Origin: Sphaerolaimus hirsutus
Lineage: Eukaryota; Nematoda; Chromadorea; Monhysterida; Sphaerolaimidae
Direction of reading: 5' to 3'
DNA: 64,000 nt
NCBI GenBank assembly: GCA_964036195.1
Contig: OZ038452.1
Location: forward strand, 5,636,704-5,700,703
Shown here: positions 25,901-37,390 of the stretch, in pieces
Layout: each line of letters begins with the position of its first letter
How positions within the stretch are numbered: the first letter of the stretch is position 1
Translations under genes and position numbers: made by a program
The notes under the pieces: generated by a model
Database searches by the model: none
Told to the model about the DNA's origin: nothing
The model's input: the letters and a program-made list of their open reading frames with translations, nothing else

Positions 25901-28900
25901 ATGAAAAACCTGTGACAAATTTTTCCCTTTCTTTTCAAAAGTTGCATGCAGTATGTATTGTTAGCTAGCTGCAAGTGTAAAGTTACAATTATTGATAAGA
26001 ATGGTTTGCATTTTCAGTAGAAGGACTACTGGAGTGTGCTTGGCACATTTGTAAAATGTCATGCAAAGTGTCAATTGTCATGACAAATGTAAAGTAAAGT
26101 ATCAATTGTCATGCAAAATGTCAAGTGTCAGGTAAAATTTCAAGCACAGTGGCAATTGTCATGACAAATGTCATGCAAAGTGTAAATTGTGTATCGAAAT
26201 CTTGTGTTTTTGTATCCATAGTATGTTTTATATCCAAATCTTATGTTTTATATCCAAATCTTATGTTTTTGTATCCAAATCTTATGTTTTATATCCAAAT
26301 CTTATGTTTTTGTATCCAAATGTTCACATAAGATTTGGAGTCAACAACAACATAATTTGGATACAAAACATAAGATTTTGAAATAAAACATGAGATTTGA
26401 ACACAATTTGCTTGACAATTGATACTTAAATGTTTACATGTCATGACAATTTACACTTTACTATACATTTTTCATGACAATTGACACTCTGCATGACATT
26501 TTACATGACATTTGACACTTTACAATGCTTGGGACTGCCCCCAGATCCATGAATAAACAGGTAGAGACTCAAGCAATGAGACAAAATTTTACAAAAAATA
26601 TGAATTTTTATACAATTTTACAAAAATACGAATTTTTATACAATTTTACAAAATTTTTACATAAATTCAAATTTTTATACAATTTTTATTTTTATTCTTA
26701 AATTTTCCATTTTATTTTATTTTATTTTATTCTTGAATATTCCATTTTATTTTTATTTTATTTTTATTTTTTTCTGAGATTTTGCCAACCCTGCTCCTGT
26801 CACAGCAAAAAATGCGTGTGTGATGCGTCGGGAAGCGGGCTGGATGCGCGTGAAGCGGCGCGCTTCCACACGCTTCCCAAGCTTCAGCACGCTTCAGCAC
26901 GCTTCACCAAGAATCCTGAAATTTGTGGTGAAGTGTCTTCCACACGCTTCACCTAGCTTCACCTAGCTTCACCAACGCTTCACACGCTTCCAAAAATGTG
27001 GAAGACACTTCACGCTGCTTGGCGCTTCCACACGCTTCACGCACATATACATTTGCGTGCCAGCACCATATTAAAAAGCGTGAAGACTCTTCACGACACT
27101 TCATCGCGCATCCAAACACCTATTTTTTGCTGTGTGTGTTAAGAACCCGCTCTATAAATAGTTCGGCCGATATAGCAAAATCATATGCCGTTGGTGGATT
27201 TACAGCATAGCGACAAATAAAAGGTGAAATTACATATTCAGTCTCAACAAATTACAAATACATAAGAACAATTAGATTGGCCCCTATATTGACTTGAGTT
27301 GACAGCTGCTGTTTCAATTGTCGTTATGCTTTGAAATCAGCTTTGAAGGCACTCGAGTTCACCGGAATAAAAACTGCGTCAACTTCTAATATGGAAATCA
27401 AATGTGATTCATTCTGGTAGACTATAAGGTCTTTAAAACATAAAATTTATCAATTTCCGAAAAAAATGAGGATGTGAATAGAACCACATTAGTAATTTGG
27501 GTCCGACCGCCACTGTAATGCAGCGGTCATGGCGCGCACGCGCTATCATGATGCGGGTTCGATTCCCGCCGATGGCAGTTCATTTTTTGCACTCTTTTCT
27601 AAATATATTCTCGCGCTTTTTCCGCCAGAATTTCTCGACTCCATCGATTTCACATTCCTATTCTACAGTAATAGCTGCCGTGGAACGATGCATAGTGGCC
27701 GGGACGGGAACATTGAAGCCGAAAAAGCCATTCAGTGCCACATTGAGACTGCTTATAATCACCACGGGATTGGCTTTTTCCGTCATTTTGTGGGTGGGTT
27801 AATTTTGATGGGTTTAAAAAAAAATAAAAAATGCCCAAAATTGTCTATTCGTGATTGCTGTAAATATACTCGGCGGACAGCAAAGTATGTGCAGAACCCT
27901 ACCGTAATTTAATGAATACAATCTTGTGATAAATTTCGTAAATACATGTTCCATAGTAAAAAAAGAACGAAATATTATCATGAAAAACTGTACAATATTT
28001 GGTTAATTATTCAGATGGGTTACGGTAGGTTTCCATACTAAGTGTGATGTCTGTCGACTACCGTATTTCCTCGATTTACCCCCCGGGGGGTTTATTTTTT
28101 CAGAGTGAAAATTTTGAGAGAAAAACGTGAAAAATGCAACAATAACCACCATTTATAAGTTTTTACAGCCTTACATAAGGATGTAGATGGTATAAACGAT
28201 GTTCTAACGTAACAAAGTGTTTTGAATGTCTGTCATAGTGCCCATTTTGAGGGGGGTATTTCAAGGGGGGGGGGGGTGTTTCGAGGAAAAACGGTATACT
28301 GATTTTTCAATTTTCAGGGCTCGACGCTCGTAGAGTTGCAGGTATTGGAAAATCCCCTGTGCGCTATCGACAATATGGGTCGATTTCAGTTGATCCAGCG
28401 TGAAAACATGAGAGCGAGTTTTTTTTATCGGACAGTTTTCGCATTTTGGATACGCACGATTGCGACGACAATTGCGCCATTCGCGATACTCGTGCGTTTA
28501 TGTTTTATTTTTATTCATTACCGTATTTCCTCGAAATACCCTGACCCTCTACTAAATGCCCCCTCAAATTTGTTTCTGCACTCTGAAAAATTAACCCCCC
28601 CCCCACCTCGAAATACCCCCACCCGAAATGAGTGTTAAGGAAAGTGCAATGTAAATAAATACAGCGCCATTCCCTTCTCCTTAGGCGCCGTTAGCATTGA
28701 AAAAAACAACCGATTTTGAGAAAATAAACACCTTCCCGGACAAGTTCACCACCCATTTTTTTATTTCACTTCGAATGCAATATATCCGTCCATGGGGGTG
28801 TTATAAAGCCGAAACTTTGTATATATAAAGTTGTAAGACCCCTCTACTCCCCAACAATGGGGGAGGTGCGGTGACCCACTACAGGGTGGGTCGCCGCACC

Positions 28901-31900
28901 TCCCCCCATTGTTGGGGAGTAAGGGGGTCTTACAACTTTATTTATGCAAAGTTTCAGCCTTGTAACACCCCCATGGACGGACATATTGCGTTAGAAGTGA
29001 AATAAAAAAATGGGTGGTGAACTTGTCCGGGAAGGTGTTTATAATTAAATATTATCTCAGAAAATCTCTCAAGAAAATAATATAATTAAATCTCTTGGGT
29101 TATTTTGGAAAATATAATTAAATCTCTGAGAAAATCTCTCGCAGTTCAAAAAATCTCATAAAATCTCTCAACTTAAAGTGTGATTTAATCGATATTTCAA
29201 TGTGTTTGCACCATTGAGAGTAGTTGTTAAGCACATTTTGTGTTGTTTAACCTTTTCATTCATATATTCATATGATAACAGCATATTGTCTACTGGTGGC
29301 ACACTTTGTACTACCATGTATTTAGTATCTGAATAATGAACAAAAATATGGTTTAGGCACATTTTTCCTCAAAGTAGAATACCTACATTACTTTCACGTG
29401 TGATGATCCGCACAGAATTTATCAGATGACTTCTTCACCAAAATTTCACGATATTTCCAAAGCATGCTGTCAACTCTTTAGTTGTTAGAACCGAGTGCAT
29501 AAGTTTACCCATTGCACAAGTAGCAACATCCAGTGCCAATGTAGACCCGGTGCTTAGGTACAGCCCTGTACTTGAGCACTGGGTCTTCATGGGACTGTAG
29601 GGGTTTAGTATGACACAACAACAAAAACAAGGTATCCATGCTAAAATCTGTGTTCTTCAGTATCCAAATCATTCAAATACACATTGTGGATACACATATC
29701 AAATACCCGGAGAGGGAGTTATTCAAGATGGGGGACTTACTTGAGGGGGGATTTATTTTTTCCTTATCTGGCAAACAGGGGGAGTTATTCGAGGGGGAGG
29801 ACTTTTTCAAGGATATACAGTACTTGAGTACTAAGTAAATGCATCTAAATTTCCTCTGAAAAAGTACTAGTACTCTCTTTAATGTATACTTCTTGAAAGT
29901 ACTTGAGTACAGAAAAAGGGGAGGAAAAACTACAAATATGGGGAAAATAGCCAAAAAATTGGTATATATAAGCAAGCATATACCGTATTTCCTCGAAATA
30001 CCCCCAGAGGGTTTATTTTTTAAGAGTGGACATTTTGAGGGGGGTATTTCGAGGGGGGCTTATTCGAGGGGGGTATTATTTTGCCGGAACTTTTCGTGAA
30101 CAATGGTAGTAGAGAATGGGTTTTTACGTACCCATAACTAGTAATAAACGTGACTAAATGGCATATATTAGGACATATAAACGTATACTCTGGTTACTTT
30201 ATGCCGTACATTTTTCCCGAGGAAACACTCGTACATCGTAAATTTTTGCCACTGTCCAACTCGTTCCACTGTGAAATACAGATAAAATATAATCTGGAAT
30301 ATTCGATCGATCAAATTGATATTGTGTGATGCGCGGCTTCGATGCGTTCTCGGAACGGAATATTTCCTGATTCTAAAGACCACTTTCTAAACGTTTCGCC
30401 GCACGGTGAAAAAACCTGCGATAAGTTCCGCTGAAGATAAATAGGAATATTTCTGGCTCCGGAAACGCTACATATTTACTTGAAAATAGCAGGGACGGCC
30501 GGAATACCGACAAATTAATGCTTTTCTTACTTTTTTTTGTGAAAGGTCGGTCCTTCAAGTTTTCAATTTGACTTCGATATTTGAAGTTGATAAAAAAGGT
30601 ACATAAATATTTGCGGTGGTAGAGTATCATGTTCGCCGAGTATACATTGCTACACATCCTAGTCTATGTGTAGTTATGATGCAAATTGGCCGCATAGAGT
30701 ACATCATGTACATTACATACATGGTGTACATCATTACAGACGGGGGTATTTTGAGGGGGGGGGGTTATTTTTTCCCCAGCTCAAAAACACCTGGGGGTTA
30801 ATTCAAGGGGGGTATTTAGAGGAAATACGGTAGTTAAAAATAGATGAAAATTGGTAAAAAGCACATGAACTAGTGGTTTTGAAGGTGAAAATTGGCAAAT
30901 ATAGAGATATTTTCTTGAGAGATTTTCTTAATCAGGAGAAAATATAATTAAATCTCTCTGGAAAATCATGAAAAAAATATAAATCTCAGAAAATCTTATA
31001 TTTTCTGAGATTTTCTGAGATTTTTAAAATATAAATCTCCCAGAGATTTTTTCAATGCTAGGCGCCGTGTAAAACGTCCCAGACCTTGTAAAATGCTGTG
31101 TAAATGTAATGGAAACTATCAAATGTCATGTAAAATGTGATGCATAATCTCAAATATTATTTTATTTTTTACCATTTGTTTGGCATTTTCAAGGGAACTT
31201 CACGTTACTTTTTCGTGACATGTGACACTTTACAGAACATTTTACAGGCTTTGAAATGGTCCCTGGCCCGACGCCCTTTCCAAATGGTGCCATAGGGCCC
31301 ACGTACACACAAGTAGTTGACATCACAAATTCGTGTCAACTGAGTGTCAACTGCAAATCACAACCCCACACAGATAGTCGCCCAAACGGTTCTGTGGTTC
31401 CGCACGAAAAGGGCGTCGTCGGGCGTGCGCTCGCTCATGCTCATAGCCAGGAAACAAAGGGCTGAGAGGGCCGTGCCCGCCGAGACGCTCGCCGCTAGAC
31501 GAATGCTCATTTGTGAGGTTTTTGGGAGGCTTTTGGGGTTTTAAAAGTGATTTTTGTGTACTCGGCGGACGTCACGCTTAGTATGGACAGCTACCGTAAC
31601 CCGTCTGAATAGTGTACCAAAATTATGCAGTTTTTCATCAAAATATTCCGTTTTTATGATGGAATATTTAATTTTGTAATTTATCACAAGATTTTATTAA
31701 ATAATGGTAGCATGCGGTCCGCCGAGTATAGTGAATTCTGGTCAATAATCAATGGGTCTTAACGTTTTGTGGTCTTTTAAGCCGTTGCCGCATTTGTAAA
31801 TTTGAATAGTTTTTCCACAACCGAGAGATTCATGTGAAATTTTTAATTGCAAATATGTCTGCATATTTCAAGAAAAAAATCAATTTTTAGTTCTCAATCC

Positions 31901-34900
31901 ACAATCCCCTCAAAACCATACTCAATACCCAATACCCAATACCTTTTTCAGCCGTGGTGCTCACATACATTCTGTGTCAAACGTTGTCAATTCTTATCAC
32001 CGTGTGGGAGTTTGTCGATGAAGAGTCATTGCAAGCGACAGGAAGATTTTATCCAATATCTACTGATGTTATAAGCATATTGGCTATTGCGCCTGGCACC
32101 GCCCGTCTGCCAATGTATTATATTTGTAATCACAGATTCAGGCATGAGGTAAGGTTTGGAGCTTGGTTTGTATTGGTGATGAAAAAGTGCCATGGCGCTG
32201 GCGCCAAAGAATAATGCGCCATGACGCTTTTGGCGCTTGGCGCTATTTTTTGGTGATGCCAGGAACACAAGCGTCTGGCGCTGGATCCAACGTAAAAAGC
32301 GCCATGGCGCTTAGCGCCATTTTGCTGTGGCGCCATTGGCGCTCGGCTCTAAGGGTTAGAAAAGCGCCATGGCGCCACGCGAGAACAATAACAACAAGTA
32401 AAAATGTATTATAATAGGAAATATTGACATTGAATAAAGGAATATTGACGTTCCACTGCTTGCTGTCACCATTTTGTATTGGGCTGGGCGCATGGCGCAG
32501 CGCCATGTGGCGTTCTCAAATGGCGTAAATGGCATTAACGGCCATATGGGTTTATTCTCAAATGTCAACTGCAGTTGACGGGCATAAAAATAGCTCACTA
32601 CACATTTTTGTCAACACATTTTTTAAACCAATTTCAGCTGAATAGAACACTGATAAATTTCGGCTGGATTTTCCGTTGTCTCGGATCGGGTAAATCCTGG
32701 GCGCCGCCCGATTCCGAAGCATCGTCGGAACCGATTTTCGGAATGGCCGGCGTCGTGTTGGCGAAAATGAGCACGCCCAATCCCAATTCGACTATTCTTA
32801 GACGGAATTCGAAGGTAAAATCGGGGGCTATTTGATGGTGCCACATTTATTTAATTCTTGATTGGTTATTATTTTACATATTCTCTAAATTGCCGCATTG
32901 CCATTAACGATGGCAAATTCTGATGTTTGAAAACGTTTTTGAAATTTGGATTCAGTCTTCAAATTTTGTAAAAGTAGTTTTCAAAGTTCCGTTGTAACTA
33001 TTCACGCAACCTTCTACTGTCGTTTCACCTTTTATTTGTCATAATACTGTAAATCCACATGAAATAAAAATAAAAATAAAAACGCCCAGGCCACGAACGG
33101 CGTAATATCGCCAACTTCCATCACATCTCCGGGGGCCGGATCGAACGTGGAAGAAAAACAAAGATTGATATCGCAAATTCTAATGATGGATGCCGAATCG
33201 AAACACGAAAAATGGAACGCTAAGGGAATGAATGGTCAAAAATGGCAATCTTCCAGTCTGCGCACAAAACACTCCACTCAAAGTCGGCAAATAAGAAATA
33301 TGAAAGCGCAGGTTGGTTTTTACCATATTTCCTAGAATTAACTCGGGGAATTTATTTTTCGACGGCTTGTTCAGGTCGGGGTATGGTTCGGAATTTCATA
33401 TTTTTCGTGTTCGGGTATCGGGTAAGTAGAAATTCGGGTCTGGTATCGGTTCCAAATTTTTTGAGTATTTTTGGGTGTTGCGCTGAGTTGATAGTGGGTA
33501 TTTACGTTTACTCTTTAATGCATGTAAAACAACACTCACAGGTACAATAATTTACTTGTAAAAGATAAGTACGCATCTGTATTTTACGCCATTTTACCCA
33601 GGCAAAAGTATTTTACCTGTGTATTTTATGAGCATGGGTAAAAATCGAATTATTTACCCATTTAGGGGGAGGGTATTTCGAGGGGGGTTAAATTCATAGA
33701 GGCCAGGGGGTTATTTCAAGGTTTGAGGGGGTTATTTCAAGGGGGTATTTCAACGAAATACGGTTTAACACCTATGCTGTTGAGTGTGGGTTCGGGTATT
33801 GGTGTTGGGTATCGGTGTTGAGTATTGGTGTCGGGTATTGGTCTCAGGTATTGGTATTGGGTATCGGGTTTGGGTACTAGTGTCGGGTTCAGCCAGTAGA
33901 GTCGGGTTCAGGTAAATAGTAGAGTGAGGTTCATGTAGAAGGGTAGGTAAACTCGGGTTACTTTATGCCATACAATTCTGCTGACCGTACCCGTGCATGA
34001 TGTCATTATGCTGGAATTCAGCCAAGAATAAAGGATGTAAAATATATTAAGCGATAAAATGCGCAATCTAAATTGCGCAATCGTCGCACGTTCTAAAGTC
34101 AGCGAACATTTCGCTATACAATTTTGTTATGTGTAGGTACGACTGATTATGCATTGATTTCAACTTTGGACGGATATATCCCATTCAGTTATTGGTGGAA
34201 TTTATTCCATCCAACCTGTTAATGCAAGATCGGTGGATATTTTTACCTTTGGAACAGTGCCAAAAATGTGTGTGGCGTGTGTTTGTGACGGAAACTCAGT
34301 AAAATGTTTGTTGGATGTAAACTCAGTAAAATCAAATCATAACCCAAATTTGTACTCACCATCATTTTTGTTGTTGCATTCCGACGGAAGGTGCAAATTC
34401 GAGAGAAAAAATTTCGTTTTTCGCTATAATGGCTATTTTTACTCCCAAAAAAGCAAAAATGGGACAGTGAACATGCTTAGATGTCGCATTTGAGCGTTTT
34501 CAGGATTTAAAACCAATTTTAACCCAATAAAAACGAGGGTTATGATTATATGTTAGAAATTGTCAGTAAATTATTAATTTGCAATAATGTTAAGTCAATT
34601 TTATATTCTCCACTAAGTGAAATGAATGTTGTGGCTTGCGGCAATGAGCTACCCCGGATAGACCGGCAGAATTTTTTCTATTTTTATTTCTATTTTTATT
34701 TTAATCGGCAGTCGGAACTTATGTTCCGCCTCAGTCGACGCTCAGCGAAGGGAAACATAAGTCAAACAACACTGATTCGTTTCATGTAAGTCGAGTTTAG
34801 TAGTTTGGGTATCGGTTTCCGGTTCCGAAAAACGTGTGCTGATCGGGTTCGCGCGTCACGTCGGATCAGCTCGGACCTTTTTCAATTCAAACTCGATAAT

Positions 34901-35107
34901 TGATTATTATCAAAAAAATTATTAAAATTCTACAATTCACTTAGATGCTTGCACTCTTTACAGCGCAATTCCGACGTGTTTCTCTATGTTGAGGATGGCT
35001 GCACCCCATTTTCCGATTTGGAGTTGATACGGATGAAAAAACACTGCAATCCCAGTGTCACGATGTACAGACACGCCAGCTTGGAGGTGCTCACTGCTGT
35101 GATATGA
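22916..35107 (+). CDS. Rhodopsin-like (class A) G-protein-coupled receptor, 11 exons, 554 aa
   Basis: Exons: 22916-23075, 24851-25012, 25192-25305, 27669-27793, 28318-28491, 31374-31512, 31952-32148, 32638-32814, 33090-33311, 34735-34785, 34964-35107. All introns are GT-AG and all phases agree (1665 nt including stop). An in-frame stop at 22880 precedes the first Met. The N-terminus has one N-glycosylation site (N17). TM1 holds GIVLNCFVLY (N65), TM2 LAALD (D94), TM3 ends ERC (151-153, in place of DRY), ECL2 has C202, TM5 has IAPFAIL, ICL3 is basic (WFRTKR), and TM7 ends LPMYYIC (344-350) in place of NPxxY, followed by a tail of about 200 aa. The usual TM3 cysteine is absent. The tail exon 34735-34785 could start at 34712 instead, but phase favours 34735. 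The ligand is unknown; the motif set suggests a peptide-type receptor. Introns are filled with transposons. Confidence 0.9.
23280..23660. repeat. GCGCC-palindrome elements in GPCR intron 1
   Basis: Two adjacent copies: aagtgccatggcgttggcgc... (23309-23400) and gtgatgtaaaagcgccatgg... to aaaaagcgccaaaaaagcgc (23440-23656). They are built almost wholly from GGCGCTTGGCGC, GCGCCATGGCGC and related words, so nearly every segment is self-complementary. They are strongly CpG-rich against an AT-rich background. Confidence 0.65.
24358..24567. repeat. GCGCC-palindrome element in GPCR intron 1
   Basis: From tttttggcgctggcgctatt to tctggcgctttttacatcac. It has the same vocabulary as 23440-23656. It is directly followed by an introner-family fragment (24575-24790). 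Confidence 0.65.
24570..24795. mobile_element. Degraded introner-family copy in GPCR intron 1
   Basis: Left end cctgggaccacttatagacc and right end cagtgtctgggaaggat frame the typical agtcgtgtaaaatgcgatg / cattttacatgacttttgac interior. It ends about 55 bp upstream of receptor exon 2 (acceptor at 24850) and does not form the splice site. Confidence 0.5.
25370..27130. repeat. Nested repeats filling GPCR intron 3
   Basis: The outer parts (25370-25620 and 26810-27125) are arrays of gaagcgtcttcacg-type words in both orientations, forming a large inverted structure. Inside lie an attttataaaattt-rich inverted repeat (25680-25860 with 26580-26770), an introner-type copy (26030-26545) and a short tandem array of tgttttatatccaaatctta (26187-26325). 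It reads as successive insertions, one inside another. Confidence 0.55.
27508..27577 (+). tRNA. tRNA-like sequence (probable pseudogene or SINE head)
   Basis: A TψC arm is clear: gcgggttcgattcccgc (27553-27569) with a perfect B box ggttcgattcc. An A-box-like taatgcagcggtcatgg lies about 40 bp upstream. Putative acceptor strands gccactg and cgatggc pair with one mismatch, but the D and anticodon arms fold poorly and no anticodon can be assigned. It lies in GPCR intron 3. A decayed tRNA or the head of a tRNA-derived SINE is likelier than a working tRNA. Confidence 0.4.
27868..28058. mobile_element. TATACTCGGCGGAC MITE in GPCR intron 4
   Basis: Starts tatactcggcggacagcaaa and ends tgatgtctgtcgacta, an inverted and diverged copy. 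The interior has ccctaccgtaatttaatgaa and gggttacggtaggtttcc. It is about 190 bp, matching 61540-61735 and 47017-47206 in the opposite orientation. Confidence 0.6.
28062..28297. mobile_element. TACCGTATTTCCTCGA MITE in GPCR intron 4
   Basis: Left end taccgtatttcctcgattta and right end gtttcgaggaaaaacggta are inverted, with C-runs then G-runs inside. It ends about 20 bp upstream of receptor exon 5. Confidence 0.6.
28725..29041. repeat. Near-perfect 317-bp palindrome in GPCR intron 5
   Basis: The left arm taaacaccttcccggacaag... is mirrored by ...cttgtccgggaaggtgttta. The match continues through aacaatgggggaggtgcggt / cgccgcacctccccccattg to a tiny centre near 28883 (cccactacagggtggg). The arms are about 150 bp with few differences, so the DNA or RNA could form a very long hairpin. 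No coding sequence. A decayed relative lies near 760-960. Confidence 0.85.
31075..31260. mobile_element. Degraded introner-family copy in GPCR intron 5
   Basis: It starts cgtcccagaccttgtaaaat, has the interior gtcatgtaaaatgtgatg / cgtgacatgtgac, and ends acaggctttgaaatggtccc. No intact CCWGG duplication is visible. Confidence 0.45.
31557..31731. mobile_element. TATACTCGGCGGAC MITE in GPCR intron 6
   Basis: It begins gtactcggcggacgtcacgc and ends catgcggtccgccgagtata, clear inverted ends. It sits in the 439-bp intron between receptor exons 6 and 7, taking up about 40% of it. Confidence 0.65.
32185..32370. repeat. GCGCC-palindrome element in GPCR intron 7
   Basis: From ttggtgatgaaaaagtgcca to gaaaagcgccatggcgccac, dominated by gcgccatggcgctt words. 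It starts about 25 bp after receptor exon 7. Overlapping frames on both strands are palindrome shadows. Confidence 0.6.
34158..34493 (+). pseudogene. Possible FLYWCH-type zinc-finger fragment inside GPCR intron 9
   Basis: An open stretch of about 110 codons ends at a TGA at 34491. Its C-terminal part, with NFVFRYNGYFYSQKSKNG then VNMLRC, fits the F-x-Y-x-G-Y-x-Y ... L-x-C pattern of a FLYWCH zinc finger, and an upstream segment has CVACVCDG. FLYWCH domains occur in some Mutator-like transposases and in some animal regulators. No transposase core or complete gene surrounds it, so a transposon remnant is most likely. The match is short and could be chance. Confidence 0.3.
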
Positions 35108-35399
35108 CACATTCGCATTCATATTGACAATTCACATACCGTGTATCCTTGAATAAGACCCCCGAATAACACCCCCTTGAATAACTCCACCCTGTTGGCC
35201 AGGCGAGGAAAAATAAGTCCCCTCCTTGGTGCTGGCGCCATTTGAAGGCGCCAGATTGTATGGTTGGTGCCCTATTTTTGTGGTGACGGGTGCCCGGCGC
35301 CACTTTCGCAAGGCGCGATAACAAAATCGCAGAATAGAACAAAATTCATTGCCTGTTGGTGTCGCAACTTGTTTTTTTAGTTAATTTCATGTATTTCAT

Positions 35400-35570
35400 T
35401 TATTTCGGCAGGCTGCAAAGTATGTGCAGAATTCTACATAATTTAATGAATAAAACCTTGTGATGAATCTTGTAACTAATTATTTAGAAGCAAAAAAGTG
35501 GTTGGTTATTCATATGGGTTATGGTAGGCTGTTATGCAAGTGTGATGTAAATACGACGAGTATATCTACG
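35400..35570. mobile_element. Diverged TATACTCGGCGGAC MITE downstream of the GPCR gene
   Basis: It contains ggctgcaaagtatgtgcaga, taatttaatgaataaaacc and gggttatggtaggctg, then agtgtgatgtaaatacgacg. This is the internal order of the 190-bp family with worn ends. The surrounding 35110-38530 interval otherwise holds a GCGCC-family fragment (35220-35330), an introner-like fragment (36008-36190) and the element at 36195-36795, with no gene seen. Confidence 0.5.
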
Positions 35571-36194
35571 GTATAAATTATTGAATGTTCTGCATTTGGA
35601 AACTGTGAAGATGCCTTTTTTTACATTATCAGTGATATGTAAATAGTATTTGTTTTTACGTGTACTTTTTATTGATAAACTATCGTTTTTCTTCTAAATA
35701 GGTATGCGAAGTTTTTAATTATGTGAATTGTATTTAAAAAAGCAATGGGTTTAAAGTTTTTGGCGTTCCCACAGCCACAGGATACCTTCTTTTTATTCCC
35801 AATGTTTCTAGGTGGTCTACAGTTAAACTGACCCCATTCCACCAATTGCAATTTATTATCCATTTATTTGCTTTTTGACTATTGAATTAATCATCCTCAA
35901 AAACATTTTGAAATGTTGTTTTAGGTATATGTATTTTCACTCGATTTAAATACCAAATGTATGCAATTGAGATTCATGTATCTAAGTCTTTGGGTCTATC
36001 TGTGGTGATCTCATCTGGTGGTACTCCAAGACCCTGTGAAACCTCATGTAAAATGTCATGCAGGGTGTAAAATCTAAAGTGAAAAGACATGTAAAACGTA
36101 AAAAAACTTTATACTGGGCATTTGACATTTTACATGACTTTTTGTGCTTTGTGACATGTTACATGACTTTTACACAGGGTCTGAGAGTGCCGGG

Positions 36195-36795
36195 GCACGC
36201 CTCCTACGCACATAAATACGCCCGGCCTGCACATAATGAAACCCGGCCCGCACAATAGCCCGGTCCGCACATAACTGGTGCTATGTGCGTACCGCCCCAT
36301 GTGCGTGCCGGTCGTATGTGCGCGCCGGGCCGGTGAGGGGAGGGGAGGCCTGTGTGTACATGAGCCCGCACATGACACTGACTGCGGCAAACACAGGCCA
36401 GGGAACAGTGGTAATAAGAGAGAACAATGCTTAGCCCTTTGTATTCGGCTGCCACTACCATAATCGCTTTATGTGAAGAGCTACAAAATTTCGATTTTTC
36501 TGATGACATAATAACTCCCCCCCTCAACAATAAGCCCACCCCTCGAAATACCCCCCCCCTACAAAATTTCGATTTTTCTGACGAAATAATAAAGGCCCCC
36601 TCAATTGAAAATATGATGTAAAATAGGAATGTCTTGCCACTTGACTTCTCGGTCAACTGAAAAAATCGAAAATTAGATATTTTTCAGTTGACCGAGAAGT
36701 CAAGTGACAACACATTTTAGATGACATTTTATGTGCGGACCGGGCTTTTATGCGGGCCGGGTTTCATTATGTGCGGGCCGGGCATGTGCGTAGAA
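36195..36795. mobile_element. GC-rich inverted-repeat element (gcccggcccgcacata ends) with nested insert
   Basis: The left side (cacataaatacgcccggcct, aatgaaacccggcccgcaca, cggtccgcacataa) is mirrored on the right (atgtgcggaccgggctttta, gcgggccgggtttcattatg, tgcgggccgggcatgtgcgt). The centre holds TACCGTATTT-type C-runs and an ttgacttctcggtcaactga hairpin, so at least one other element has inserted. The 150-codon minus frame across it is a shadow. Confidence 0.65.
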
Positions 36796-37129
36796 ATGCA
36801 CCCTCGGAGTGCCGCCCTGTTCTGGGAGTACTGTTTTATATAAAGAATATTTATAAGAGTCTTATACCATTACCTATAAATAGTGTCAGTTTTACTACTA
36901 CCTTATTAATATCATTCGCCACAACTAGGTATTTTAGTCATTGCTTTCACTCCACTAGTTGCAAAATGATATGGTAACATAAATAAATACTGAAGCTCAT
37001 TTGTAAATACAGAGGTGATCACATTTCCTTGAAATACCCCCTTGAAATACCCGCCCCTCTAAATACCCTAAGCTCTGAGCAGGCTGATGAAAAATACCCC
37101 CTAGAAATATTTGCGGAAAATAAAAAAAG

Positions 37130-37390
37130 CAAAAATTTTACAACAGAAGCAAAAAAATTAGTTTGCTAGAAAACGGAAATAAAATTTTCACGGAAACAGG
37201 AAAAAGAGCAAAAATTTTGCCGGAAACAAAAAAAATTGCAGAAATTTTGCTAAAACATTCCATAATTGAAAGCCCTGCAGGGCGGGTTTACCAGTATGGC
37301 TGAAACAGAAAGTTGAGCCGGAAAATGAAAAATGAGGCGGAAAAACAGAAAATATACTCGAAATGGAAGATGAGGCAGAAAAACCCCAGA
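37130..37390. repeat. ggaaaacggaaa-type repeat fragment
   Basis: A short decayed member of the family at 40234-40765 (gccggaaacaaaaaaaattg, ctgaaacagaaagttgagcc). The rest of 37390-38530 shows only tactcgaaaatacatac / gtacttttt-type AT repeats and nothing codable. Confidence 0.45.

Noticed and set aside
34139..34213. Possible receptor exon reading DYALISTLDGYIPFSYWW
   Set aside because: The phase does not fit between exons 9 and 10, and the frame is explained no better than by chance beside the FLYWCH-like fragment.
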